A stretch of 64,000 nucleotides of DNA from a virus. How positions within the stretch are numbered: the stretch's first letter is position 1; each line of letters starts with the position of its first letter. Both the position numbers and the translations under genes were made by a program. Location of the stretch: IMG/VR virus record IMGVR_UViG_3300030329_006380, positions 62,001 to 126,000 of that record, one strand, 5' to 3'. Shown in pieces: positions 1-8,517 of this stretch. The notes under the pieces are model-generated. The model worked only from the letters and a program-made list of their open reading frames with translations. It did not search any database and had not been told where the DNA came from.

Positions 1-832
1 GTGTCATAACTTTTTGCATATATTGTTCTACATCAGGTGCACTGATATTTCCAACATCAATATAAAAAACGCGGCGCTCAGGGGAGCGAACAATACGATA
101 AGCCATCATCGCATCTTCTAAGAGATTAAGTTGGCGCCATATTCGGCGGGCCGGATCTAAAACAGAGGTGCCATATGGTGCAAATTTATCATTCCCCAGT
201 ATGCGAAAATGCGCAACTTGCCAATTCTCAAAAGTCAACCCTCCGGAGTTCCATTGATACTGTACATAATTAGGATTGGTACTATCTTGTCCTTCCAGCC
301 TCTCTATCTCTCCAGCGGGGAGACCAATAACGTGTTTAACACCCAGATCTTCATCAATATCCAAATATAAGAAAAAGTCCCCAAATTTACACATGGTGCG
401 ACACCAACCAAATAAATTAAATTCTACATTTAATATATTACTATACAATGCTTCAAGAATCGACTTTATCTCTTGGTTAGGGCAATCAATCGTGAGAAGG
501 GGCTGCAATCCGGAAGAAGTAGTCATCTCATCTGCATATATATCAAGTGCAGATGCTAGCTCCGGTGTGAACTCCATTTGCTGAAAATCGTTATACCTCA
601 AGGTCCTTTCTTGGTTAACCATGAGGTTTGATTGTAGTTGTTCCAGAGGGTTATAGGCAGTCTTTTTGAACTGCTTTCCGGAGGCCGATTGAAATTTGTG
701 TTTATCTAAAAACCTTCTTCTTAATTGACGCTCGGTTTGAGAGCGATAATTCACCAAAGGACCAGAAAACAAACGCGTCAGCCTCTTAAATAAGAGAGAG
801 GATCTATTTTTGGGATTTCTAATTGTTGCCAT
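1..832 (-). CDS. Portal protein (T4 gp20-like), 3' end cut by window
   Basis: The frame is open from an ATG at 832 to the window edge, giving about 277 N-terminal residues. In this family the portal is the dodecameric ring at the capsid vertex through which DNA is packaged and to which the neck and tail attach. The visible sequence has a basic start (MATIRNPKNR...) and then a region of the type LRYNDFQQMEFTPELASALD, followed by IYADEM and IRRPA/DPARRIW-like helices typical of gp20-type portals. The gene begins 2 bases after the terminase stop. An AAGGG ribosome site lies about 8 bases upstream of the ATG. The terminase-then-portal order matches other T4-like phages. Identification rests on recalled family resemblance and context; the C-terminal half cannot be seen. 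Confidence 0.82.
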   Translation of the reverse strand, partial: MATIRNPKNRSSLLFKRLTRLFSGPLVNYRSQTERQLRRRFLDKHKFQSASGKQFKKTAYNPLEQLQSNLMVNQERTLRYNDFQQMEFTPELASALDIYADEMTTSSGLQPLLTIDCPNQEIKSILEALYSNILNVEFNLFGWCRTMCKFGDFFLYLDIDEDLGVKHVIGLPAGEIERLEGQDSTNPNYVQYQWNSGGLTFENWQVAHFRILGNDKFAPYGTSVLDPARRIWRQLNLLEDAMMAYRIVRSPERRVFYIDVGNISAPDVEQYMQKVMT

Positions 833-834
833 GT

Positions 835-2400
835 TTAACCCTTATAGAGCCAAGCAAAATCTTTATATTGCTTAATTTGCTCTTTTTGTTGTTTATGTTT
901 ATACTCCGGCATGCCATTAATCGATGTATTCAAAGTATTACCCACCGTCATTATCGAAGACAAGGCTGCTTTTGTGTATTCAACATCTCTTTTGTTCTCC
1001 ACCAGAGCGGTATCTCTGACCCAACAACCTATGGCACATGCCATAATTAAATCATCATTATAACTTCGTTGAGCTTGTGCCTTTCCATTGTTCCAAACAA
1101 AGGTTTTCATTTCATTAATAAGTCTGGAGGAATACATTATAAGTAGTTTATTTCGAATGAACTCCTCCATTTTCGCGATTATCAAGGGCTTTGTCTTTGA
1201 AGAGGTTGTAAACCCCGCAACAGCGCCGGTTCTATTTTCTGCTAAATATTCTTCTATGTACTCATGTGTTGATTTAATTGAGTGATAAACGTTTGGATAC
1301 TTCCTTTCCTTTAGTTTGTCTAAAACTGTATATCCCACAGTATTGTTTTCAACGACGATCATACAGTTTCCATATTCTCGGCCGGCATTTTCAAGAATCT
1401 CTGAAAAAACATCTGGGGCTATTTTCCCTTGGTATTCGGCAATTATCTCCATGGTCTCCAGCTTAAAAACATGAAAAACCGAATAGTCAGCACCGTCTCC
1501 ACGTGCAACATCTGCCGATATCATATAAGAAAAAGACGCGTCAAATTTTTCCCATATCCAATAGTTCCGATCATACCCTGTTTTATATAATGGCTCTCTT
1601 ATCCCCTTAAATATCCTAGTAATATCATCGGAATGAAAAACTGTTTCACCGGAAGCATTGAAGTTGCACTCCAATTCTTGGGCAATTTGCCGTTTGGACA
1701 TATTTCTGGTTTCATGAGCAAACCACTCTTCATCACGGTCTGGGTGTACATTCCAATGCAATTTTATTGGGTTAAAATCATTTTTACCTTGGTCTGAATC
1801 GATATATGTTCTGTGAAACCAATTCCCAACGCCATTTGGTGTCGAAAGGGCAATGCACCGGCCACCGGTTGAGAGTGTCGGGTAAAGGCCAGTCCATAGC
1901 TCTTCCAATCCATCAACATGAGCAGCCTCATCAATTATCAGTAAAGAAAGAGCCTCAGAACGGCCCGCATCTGCACTAGTTGATGATGCTTTTATTTGAG
2001 AGCCGTTACTTAAGATAAAAGAAGTTCTATTATTAGTTGATATCTTTGCAATTTGCATCCACGGAGGGAGACTTTTAATTATACCTTTAACTTTTTTAAC
2101 TAAATTTGCTGCTGTTCCAAATTTGGTCGCCATCACAAGAATATTTTTATCGCGGTGGAACATCATCATCCATGAAACATAGGCCGCGGCGATTGTTGAG
2201 ATCCCCAACTGTCTGGCCTTGAGAATGATATTATATCGATAATCATTAAAGTCTTTCAATAAGCCGTCTTGGTAGTCGTATGTTCGAAATGGGATCAGAC
2301 CCTTCATGGGGTGAGAAATTTTTGCATAATTATTTACAAAATAAATCGGGTCTTTGCCCGATTTAATAATTTCCTGCATAATTTCTTTTTTTGTTAACAT
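835..2400 (-). CDS. Terminase large subunit (T4 gp17-like)
   Basis: This is the DNA-packaging motor ATPase and headful nuclease, 521 aa. A Walker A-like motif (ARQLGIST) is at residues 62-69, Walker B (LLIIDEA) at 153-159 and the coupling motif (STP) at 186-188. The C-terminal RNase H-like nuclease shows its acidic residues: Asp297 in ISADVARGDGADYS, Glu351 in VVENN, and Asp449/450 in SYNDDLIMA. Length and domain order fit gp17, although the N-terminus is shorter than in T4. It lies between a 53-aa protein and the portal gene. The ATG at 2400 is one base past the upstream stop codon. Confidence 0.95.
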   Translation of the reverse strand: MLTKKEIMQEIIKSGKDPIYFVNNYAKISHPMKGLIPFRTYDYQDGLLKDFNDYRYNIILKARQLGISTIAAAYVSWMMMFHRDKNILVMATKFGTAANLVKKVKGIIKSLPPWMQIAKISTNNRTSFILSNGSQIKASSTSADAGRSEALSLLIIDEAAHVDGLEELWTGLYPTLSTGGRCIALSTPNGVGNWFHRTYIDSDQGKNDFNPIKLHWNVHPDRDEEWFAHETRNMSKRQIAQELECNFNASGETVFHSDDITRIFKGIREPLYKTGYDRNYWIWEKFDASFSYMISADVARGDGADYSVFHVFKLETMEIIAEYQGKIAPDVFSEILENAGREYGNCMIVVENNTVGYTVLDKLKERKYPNVYHSIKSTHEYIEEYLAENRTGAVAGFTTSSKTKPLIIAKMEEFIRNKLLIMYSSRLINEMKTFVWNNGKAQAQRSYNDDLIMACAIGCWVRDTALVENKRDVEYTKAALSSIMTVGNTLNTSINGMPEYKHKQQKEQIKQYKDFAWLYKG

Positions 2401-2401
2401 G

Positions 2402-2563
2402 TTACTCTTCTCGTGAAGGCTTAGCTAGTTCCTTGCTTATGAGATCCTGTAAAAGATCTGCGTCAACCTCTAACACATCCTTATTATTTAAATTTTCAAC
2501 AAATGTCTCAACCTCTTCTTTAATAAGTTGTTTAAGTCGTTTCTGAGAAATGTTCAATTTCAT
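2402..2563 (-). CDS. Small acidic protein with LKQLIKEE-type N-terminus
   Basis: A 53-aa ORF starts MKLNISQKRLKQLIKEEVE and ends AKPSREE. Its start overlaps the upstream stop by ATGA, and it ends one base before terminase begins, so it fits the packed operon. The N-terminal pattern, a short basic amphipathic helix followed by LIKEE, is one I have seen at the start of many small marine-phage proteins, but no function is established. Position just ahead of terminase would suit a small-terminase-like partner. It is much shorter than known small subunits, so I do not call it that. Confidence 0.7.
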   Translation of the reverse strand: MKLNISQKRLKQLIKEEVETFVENLNNKDVLEVDADLLQDLISKELAKPSREE

Positions 2564-3084
2564 TGTTTACCTCCTTTTCCCAAGCTAAGCCAGTTTTTAA
2601 CCGCGTCACTTAATCTATCTTCGCTGCCGGCAGCAACTGATTCAACTGCGGGTATTCCACCAATTTTATAAAACTTCTTAGCGGTAACCCATGCTCTAAC
2701 TCTAGAGATATATTCTGCTCGCGCTTGAACGTCACCCTCGGATGTCAAAGTTAAAGCATCTCCAGTAACGGCTTTATACTCTTTTTTGAGGAATTTAACA
2801 ATATCTTTCAATTTGGATTCTATTTCTCCCTCAAGATCCTTGAGGTTGTGAAGCTCCCTCAGCGTTAACTCACTATGATAATGCAAACAAAGCACGTTAC
2901 CGTAAAAAGAGACACCAAACCCATCCATAACCCTTTTGTCCACCAGTGGGTCGCCTTCTTCTCTACTTAATCCAATTTCCCTTGCCCTTCCATCGGATGC
3001 ATATGCCTCAACATGCGCACCATCAGGCTTTCCATTTGCCGCTGCTTGAGAGATTCCTCTAATTATCTCTAATGTAGTCGCCAT
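2560..3084 (-). CDS. Conserved-looking phage protein of unknown function
   Basis: This encodes 174 aa, starting MATTLEIIRG. The start at 3084 was chosen because a strong GGGAGGAG ribosome site sits just upstream and the stop of the previous gene overlaps it (TAATG). The longer open frame upstream reads the previous gene out of phase. The sequence is soluble and mixed alpha/beta. A central segment (GVSFYGNVLCLHYHSE) is followed by a lysine-rich helix (LEGEIESKLKDIVKFLKKEY). No signal peptide or membrane segment is present. Position two genes before terminase suggests a head-completion or packaging role, but that is inference only. Confidence 0.8.
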   Translation of the reverse strand: MATTLEIIRGISQAAANGKPDGAHVEAYASDGRAREIGLSREEGDPLVDKRVMDGFGVSFYGNVLCLHYHSELTLRELHNLKDLEGEIESKLKDIVKFLKKEYKAVTGDALTLTSEGDVQARAEYISRVRAWVTAKKFYKIGGIPAVESVAAGSEDRLSDAVKNWLSLGKGGKQ

Positions 3085-3467
3085 TATTTGTCTCCTCCCG
3101 GTCGCCACCCAGCTTCCCAACGTTCTTCTCGGTCCTCGACCCATTGAATGTAGCATCCAAAGCAACACTCGTATTTATTCATATAGAGATCGTCTTTTAA
3201 ACTAAAAGAATAATTGCCACAAACCTGGCAAGACCTCTTCGATTCTTTATTAAGTAGTTTTTTTGAAATGAAAAAACCATTGTTATCAACCTTGTCCCTA
3301 GATTCTCGTCTTTTTCTCTCTTTTTTAGAAAGTTTCTTTAATTGCTCTAAATAATCTCGCTCTTTTTCTTCATTCCAGTTGGATTTCGGGTTCTGAACTG
3401 TTTCTTCGCCATATTTTTCTGCTATGGCTTTCTCAACTTTTATTACATACTCTGGATCGTCTCTCAT
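3084..3467 (-). CDS. Zinc-ribbon-like protein
   Basis: This encodes 127 aa from the ATG at 3467, which overlaps the upstream stop as ATGA. The longer frame only runs back through the upstream gene. The N-terminal half is highly charged (about residues 1-70, ending KKLSKKERKRRESRDK) and probably helical. The C-terminal half has two cysteine pairs, CQVCGNY and CCFGCY, spaced as in a four-cysteine zinc ribbon, and ends in a tryptophan-rich tail (EERWEAGWRPGGDK). A nucleic-acid or protein-binding role is plausible; no specific family is recognised. Confidence 0.75.
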   Translation of the reverse strand: MRDDPEYVIKVEKAIAEKYGEETVQNPKSNWNEEKERDYLEQLKKLSKKERKRRESRDKVDNNGFFISKKLLNKESKRSCQVCGNYSFSLKDDLYMNKYECCFGCYIQWVEDREERWEAGWRPGGDK

Positions 3468-3964
3468 TGTAAACTCACATCTAAATTTTTGTTGATAATA
3501 CTCTTGCTTAAAACTTCGCTCGATGCCCAGACAACCAAAATAGTTAGAAGGATACCCCCTAATACACCACCGGAAAACCATAAAGCAGAATAATCCTCTT
3601 CAGGGACAGCTAACTCTCTAAGTTTCCTTATTTCTTCGTCTTTTATCTCAATTATTTCTTTATGTTTCATTATAGCAGAATCTAAAGACAATTGCAAGTT
3701 TTCTATTTGTAATTTATACTCTGCTTCTTTCTTTTTTATTGCAAATTCAAGTTTAAGCTCATATCTTTCCTTATCTAACTCCATACGAGCCATGATCTCT
3801 GACATTGCCCATGGGTTTAATAAGATCCCTTCGAACGGAGCTTCTTGGTTTTTTCTGAGATTTGTTATTTTTGAATTTGGATTTGAAGTTAGCTCCTGAG
3901 AGAGCGCAGCAATAGGGTTAAGTATGAAAACTAAACATAATATTGCTGCAATATATCTTCTCAT
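3464..3964 (-). CDS. Exported coiled-coil membrane protein
   Basis: This encodes 166 aa. The first 23 residues (MRRYIAAILCLVFILNPIAA...) form a signal peptide or N-terminal anchor. Residues about 60-118 are a long charged coiled coil (ERYELKLEFAIKKKEAEYKL and onward). Residues about 128-148 are a second hydrophobic segment (GGVLGGILLTILVVWA). This would place the coiled coil in the periplasm, anchored at its far end. The topology resembles some phage spanins or envelope proteins, and it lies near two other small membrane proteins. No lipobox is visible and there is no clear partner, so spanin is only a possibility. Start overlaps the upstream stop as TAATG. Confidence 0.75.
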   Translation of the reverse strand: MRRYIAAILCLVFILNPIAALSQELTSNPNSKITNLRKNQEAPFEGILLNPWAMSEIMARMELDKERYELKLEFAIKKKEAEYKLQIENLQLSLDSAIMKHKEIIEIKDEEIRKLRELAVPEEDYSALWFSGGVLGGILLTILVVWASSEVLSKSIINKNLDVSLQ

Positions 3965-4716
3965 TATGAATAAGTGTAATCGAGTTTCGGATCCTGACTA
4001 GTGCCGCTAAGCGGTGTGAGACTAAAGGTTGGGGCGCCGATACCGGTCGGAGCGGTTTCGCCATAATCCAATTTGCAAACCAGCATGAAAGCAACGTCTG
4101 CTTGTGACTGTGCTTGAGTGCTGACATATGATAGTAGATCACCGGTTATGGGAAAGCTTATATATGCTCCGCCAGTAACGGTTGCTTCATCACCGGAAAT
4201 AGAAGTGTTCCATCCAGCAGAATTATTATCATTTCTAAAATTTCCGACAGCCAAGTTGCTGCTTGTTATATCATTGTGTTTAAAGGCTTTCCACTTATTC
4301 ACATCCGTGTCCGGGTCGTTATCTATGGATGTACAGTAAACTTTAAGTGTTGCTGCGGAGACAGAACTGATGCCCGCTGCAAAAGCACCACCGTTAAACC
4401 TAAAATAGAAACGAGTAGTGCCGAAGTTTCCGCGTGAAACTTGAATATGGCCGGCCTCACTCCCTTCGTCATCAGCGGCTTGGCCCGACTCTGTGGCATC
4501 AATACAAGCTGCCCAAGAAGATTTCCCGGCAGACGGCAGTATTTTAAGAAAGCCGTCCAGTTCGCAGCCGGTGAGTGTTGCTTCAACAGAGGCGCTAGCT
4601 TCTTTTGAGCGCTTATATCTAAGAAACTTGCTACTTCTCTTTCCTATAGACACTGTTCCGCCAAAACTTGCCCTAGAATTACCAATACTCTGTCCTGTTT
4701 CAAAACCTGATGTCAT
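3964..4716 (-). CDS. Beta-rich protein resembling a DNRLRE-type domain
   Basis: This encodes 250 aa, rich in Ser, Gly, Ala and Asp with almost no charged helices, as in many virion surface proteins. Alternating hydrophobic strands such as TRFYFRFNGG, AATLKVYC and AYISFPITGDLLSY, ending in SQDPKLDYTYS, resemble the DNRLRE-type jelly-roll found in secreted and virion proteins, including the closing DPKLDY-like strand. There is no signal peptide. I infer a capsid-decoration or tail-adhesin role. The start (MTSGFETGQS) follows directly after the upstream TAA. Confidence 0.7.
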   Translation of the reverse strand: MTSGFETGQSIGNSRASFGGTVSIGKRSSKFLRYKRSKEASASVEATLTGCELDGFLKILPSAGKSSWAACIDATESGQAADDEGSEAGHIQVSRGNFGTTRFYFRFNGGAFAAGISSVSAATLKVYCTSIDNDPDTDVNKWKAFKHNDITSSNLAVGNFRNDNNSAGWNTSISGDEATVTGGAYISFPITGDLLSYVSTQAQSQADVAFMLVCKLDYGETAPTGIGAPTFSLTPLSGTSQDPKLDYTYS

Positions 4717-5133
4717 TTATTCACTCTCCACAAATGTAAAACCAAAGTAATTAGCTATCTCCCGAGTATAAGCCTCAGGATCCTTCTCGTATTTTTTTGC
4801 TAATTCTTTGACAGTTTCTTTTTCTTTCTTTGTTAGTGTTTTCTCTTTTTTCTCATATTCTTTCTCTAATTGAGAAATGGTCTCTTGATATTTTTTTATA
4901 AGCTTATCGCGCTTTTCAAGCTCTTCAGAGTGTACTCGATTAACAGCTTCCAGTTCTTTTTTGTGACTTTCCTTTGTTACCTCCAGTACTTTGAAAACTT
5001 TATCTTCGCCAGATTTACCTTTCCATATCAGATAGACCAACCCAACAACCGCAAAGAGAGGCATATACCAATAATGTTTGATAAAAACCCAAACTTTCTT
5101 TAAAAACGTTTTAACGGCCAACCAAGTCAGCAT
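4717..5133 (-). CDS. Single-pass membrane protein with long charged coiled coil
   Basis: This encodes 138 aa, starting MLTWLAVKTFLKKVW. This ATG was preferred because GGGGAG lies about 7 bases upstream, whereas the longer frame lacks a site and overlaps the upstream gene more. A transmembrane segment (WYMPLFAVVGLVYLIW) lies at about residues 22-38. It is followed by roughly 80 residues of Lys/Glu-rich coiled coil and a short C-terminal tail (YFGFTFVESE). It overlaps the holin-like gene by 23 bases. An inner-membrane anchor with a periplasmic coiled coil would suit an i-spanin, but this is not diagnostic. Confidence 0.75.
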   Translation of the reverse strand: MLTWLAVKTFLKKVWVFIKHYWYMPLFAVVGLVYLIWKGKSGEDKVFKVLEVTKESHKKELEAVNRVHSEELEKRDKLIKKYQETISQLEKEYEKKEKTLTKKEKETVKELAKKYEKDPEAYTREIANYFGFTFVESE

Positions 5134-5323
5134 CGGTACTCCCCGCTTGTCGCCATGCAGTGGCCATATCAGCAAAACCTTGAATCCCAACGTAACCCAG
5201 TGCGATCGCAACCCACTGATCTGCTGTGATATATCCGGAAACCAAAAATCCAGTTGACACCAGCCAGACCAATAATTTTCTGCTTATAAGCTTTTCTAAA
5301 TATCTATCCAATAGTTTACTCAT
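5111..5323 (-). CDS. Small hydrophobic protein, holin-like
   Basis: This encodes 70 aa from the ATG at 5323 (MSKLLDRYLEKL), preceded by AGGAG at good spacing. An alternative ATG at 5350 overlaps the upstream stop (ATGA) but has no ribosome site. A basic N-terminus is followed by two hydrophobic stretches, KLLVWLVSTGFLVSGYI and QWVAIALGYVGIQGFADM, with a polar tail. The pattern (SRK, hydrophobic segment, ITxxQW, hydrophobic segment) resembles small phage holin-like proteins. Position next to a coiled-coil membrane protein supports a lysis role, but holins are too diverse to confirm by eye. Confidence 0.6.
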   Translation of the reverse strand: MSKLLDRYLEKLISRKLLVWLVSTGFLVSGYITADQWVAIALGYVGIQGFADMATAWRQAGSTDADLVGR

Positions 5324-5346
5324 GGTTTTTCTCCTACAGTAATTAG

Positions 5347-8300
5347 TCATTTTACATGATTCACGTAAGCGTAATTATCTTTTTTATCAATAATAATCTG
5401 AGTATCGACACAATCCTTCAATCCTTCGAGGTGAGAAATCAATAAAACTGTCTTGAAATACATTTTAATTATATCCAAGATCCTCACGAATCCCTCAAGA
5501 TTTGCTTCATCTAAAGCAGTTCCAGGCTCATCGAGAATAAATATATTCGGCTTGGGAAGATTAGAAACAGATAGGAAGGATAAACGAATGGCCATAGCTG
5601 CAATGGTTTTCTCAGCCCCAGATCCCATTGATATCGGTCGAGGCTCTTGATCCTCGTGTTTAATAAAAATATTCAATTGCTTTTCATCTTCCTCGAAATA
5701 AACTTCAAAATTCGCTATATTTGCCAAAACTTTAGCAATTTCATTGTTGATTATTGGAAGCTTTTTCTTAATGATATCATAAGAAATTCCACAATTATGC
5801 ATACATCTTAAAAATAAATCATATATTGTGAATTGTTCATGAGCTTCTAGATATTCTTCTTTCTGAACCGTGACACTTTCATACTTCTGTTCCAGTGAGC
5901 CATGTATTTTATAAAGCTCCAGCTTCTCTTCATTGCATTTTCTCAACTCAGAAGATAAAGAGTGTATGCTGTTTTCGATGGTATCTAATTCTCCAACCAA
6001 AGATTCGAGATTTTCAATAGCTTCCTTATTCTCCTCATACTCCTGAATCTTATCTTCATTCTTTTTTATTTCATGCTGTGTGGTCTCAAGAACAGCTTCG
6101 TTCTTATCGATTTTTAAATTAATCTGAATTGCTTCTTTTTCTATATTTGATTTCCTTTCAAGCACCTGTTGATATTTTTGAAGATGTTGATCATTTTTAT
6201 CTGGCTCCATATCTTTAATAGCTTGCTCAAGTCCCTCTGCTTGACCTTTGATATCTGCTAAATTATCTTCAATAGAACGCATGCTATCTTTGGCTTCAAA
6301 TGCGTCCTTTATAAAGCGACATGAAGAGTATTCATCACCACATGGCACCTGATTCAATAATTTAATTTTCTGGCTCTTTCTCTTGATTTCTTGATCAACT
6401 GACTGGATATTTCTTAAAATATTATCTAACTCTTGTTTTTTCTCAATAATCAATCCCTGTTTCTCTTTTATCTCTTCATACTTGAATGTTTCGAGAAAGT
6501 GGCCGATTTTTTCTAGAAGTCCCAGATTAGACTTAACATCTTGTCTTAATTGCTCATTTTTGGCCTTTAGAGAAGCAAATTTAGATGTATTATCGCTCAG
6601 AGCCTTTCGAACGGCTACAACATCGATTATCTCACTCGGAAGAGATTTTATCAATAAATTTATCCTCTGTCGCTCCTCCTTGAGAATATCAATTTTTGAG
6701 TCAATCTTTAAGCATTGTTGCTTCCTGTCTTCTATTTTTTCAAGACTAAAGTCTATTTTTTCTTGAATTTCTTTTAATTCCTCTGAAAAATCTCTATCCT
6801 GCAATCGTTTAATATTTGCTTTCAATAATGCCGAGTCTTCTTTTGCTAATTTAAATTTCTTATCAAATATCTCCAAATCTAAAAACTTTGCCAATATCTC
6901 CTTTCTCTTGGTGGACCCCTCATTTATAAAATTTAAAGCGCCCATTTGACTAGTCATCGAAGTAAACAAAAAATCCTGTAATGATCCAAAATACTTTCTT
7001 ATATTTTTATCAGTGTCGTTTCTTGTCAAGCCATTTAAATCAACGGTTTCTTCTGTTACCGTGTTCTCAACCGAAAAGTTTAAATCTGTTTTCGCTTCGA
7101 GAGTTTCCTTGCCCTTTAATTTCTTAACATATTTTTCTGAGTTTCTCTTGACCCTGAAAATATTATTCCCAACGGCAATCTCTACTTCTCCAATTCCATA
7201 ATCTTTCTTCTCGTTGATAATATTAAGATTTTTTCTTTCATTCTTCGAGGTACTGTTGAAGAGTGTATAGAGAATAGTATCGATAATGCTGGATTTTCCA
7301 GAATAGTTTTTACCAAAAATTCCGACGACTCCGCTAAGATTTTCAAAATCGATAATGTTGTCTTCCCCAAAATTAAACAAATTACTCCATTTCAGTGCTT
7401 TAAGCTTCCAGTTAACATTTCTCCCAATCTCTTCATTCTCTTCAATTAGTGTATTGTATTTTTTATTTAAATCATAGATCTTTTCTAATTTCTCATCACT
7501 GAGTTCGTAATCCTTGAGATAATCGGCAATCAAGTCTTTTTGAACGGCGATATCGCGAAGATCTTCTTGTCCAATCGATATACTGTCATCGTCCAAGTCA
7601 ACAGAAGATCCCTCCGCTTTATTGAGAAAAGTGACAGATTCAGGCTTAAATTTGGTCTTTGAGATCTCGACGGCACGTCGAAGCTTATCCAAAGGCAGGT
7701 TGTTCCTCGAAACCAATCGTAGCTTCGCATTTTCTGGTAGTGTAGTATTCTTGGGGATCCTTCCCTTCGGGGTTAATTCAATTGTAATAAAAGGGCATGT
7801 ATTTTTTACTAATACATGCTTAACTGTAAAAGAATCTTTATTTTCAATATCCCAAATCAAAAAACCTTTGTCGTTGGTTTCCCCATGGTTCTGTTGAATC
7901 AGACTGCCAGCATATCGAATTTTACCTTTCGGATCCAATGCTTGATTTGTCTTGTGGATATCACCCAGCATTCCATAATCGAATTCATTAAAAATATTCA
8001 ATTCCTCTTCACCATGCTTCATGACCCAGCCAACATCGGTTTGACACCCACTTATTGATCCATGATAAAGGGCGATATTTATTTTATCTTTATTTGTCGG
8101 AGTTATCCAATTATCTTTATCGAAAATAGATAAACAATTGAAAACGACACCCTCTTGTATTTCAACCTCTTCACTGTTTTTGATCAGAACAATGTTGGGG
8201 TTGTCTAAAGCCTCAACAACCGGAGTAACTGCGTCTTGACGATGAGCAGTTCTCAGATTTCCATCGTGATTACCTAGTATTACATATGTTTTTGCTATAT

Positions 8301-8508
8301 TGGATAATTTACAAAGGAAGTCTGAACATAAATCAAAGTATTCCGGACTTAATTGTGTTTTTGTGTGAGCAATATCGCCAGCAACATAAATTACATCAAC
8401 CTCTTCCCTCTCAAGTTTAATGTAAAGATCGTCAAAGCACTCACGATATTGTTTGTGAAATTTTAAATTTCTAATATGTACATCTGCTATATGAGCAATT
8501 CTTATCAT
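5347..8508 (-). CDS. Fused Mre11-Rad50 (SbcD-SbcC; T4 gp47-gp46) recombination nuclease
   Basis: One uninterrupted 1053-aa frame carries both halves of the recombination complex. Residues about 1-280 are an Mre11-type metallophosphoesterase: Asp9/His11 (ADVHIRN), Asp45 (GDIAH), Asn80/His81 (GNHDG), His149 (YHGS) and His185 (GDIHK). Residues about 365-1053 are a Rad50-type ATPase: Walker A GKNYSGKS at 399-406, Q-loop TSQMG near 519, long coiled coils, signature SMGSGAEKT at 960-968, Walker B IFILDEP at 989-995 and an LLISH H-loop. The coiled-coil apex has Cys723 and Cys730 (CGDEYSSC) instead of the usual CXXC hook. The complex resects DNA ends for recombination-dependent replication. GAGGGTG precedes the ATG. 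T4-like phages normally use two genes here. Confidence 0.93.
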   Translation of the reverse strand: MIRIAHIADVHIRNLKFHKQYRECFDDLYIKLEREEVDVIYVAGDIAHTKTQLSPEYFDLCSDFLCKLSNIAKTYVILGNHDGNLRTAHRQDAVTPVVEALDNPNIVLIKNSEEVEIQEGVVFNCLSIFDKDNWITPTNKDKINIALYHGSISGCQTDVGWVMKHGEEELNIFNEFDYGMLGDIHKTNQALDPKGKIRYAGSLIQQNHGETNDKGFLIWDIENKDSFTVKHVLVKNTCPFITIELTPKGRIPKNTTLPENAKLRLVSRNNLPLDKLRRAVEISKTKFKPESVTFLNKAEGSSVDLDDDSISIGQEDLRDIAVQKDLIADYLKDYELSDEKLEKIYDLNKKYNTLIEENEEIGRNVNWKLKALKWSNLFNFGEDNIIDFENLSGVVGIFGKNYSGKSSIIDTILYTLFNSTSKNERKNLNIINEKKDYGIGEVEIAVGNNIFRVKRNSEKYVKKLKGKETLEAKTDLNFSVENTVTEETVDLNGLTRNDTDKNIRKYFGSLQDFLFTSMTSQMGALNFINEGSTKRKEILAKFLDLEIFDKKFKLAKEDSALLKANIKRLQDRDFSEELKEIQEKIDFSLEKIEDRKQQCLKIDSKIDILKEERQRINLLIKSLPSEIIDVVAVRKALSDNTSKFASLKAKNEQLRQDVKSNLGLLEKIGHFLETFKYEEIKEKQGLIIEKKQELDNILRNIQSVDQEIKRKSQKIKLLNQVPCGDEYSSCRFIKDAFEAKDSMRSIEDNLADIKGQAEGLEQAIKDMEPDKNDQHLQKYQQVLERKSNIEKEAIQINLKIDKNEAVLETTQHEIKKNEDKIQEYEENKEAIENLESLVGELDTIENSIHSLSSELRKCNEEKLELYKIHGSLEQKYESVTVQKEEYLEAHEQFTIYDLFLRCMHNCGISYDIIKKKLPIINNEIAKVLANIANFEVYFEEDEKQLNIFIKHEDQEPRPISMGSGAEKTIAAMAIRLSFLSVSNLPKPNIFILDEPGTALDEANLEGFVRILDIIKMYFKTVLLISHLEGLKDCVDTQIIIDKKDNYAYVNHVK

Positions 8509-8517
8509 ACACCCTCT

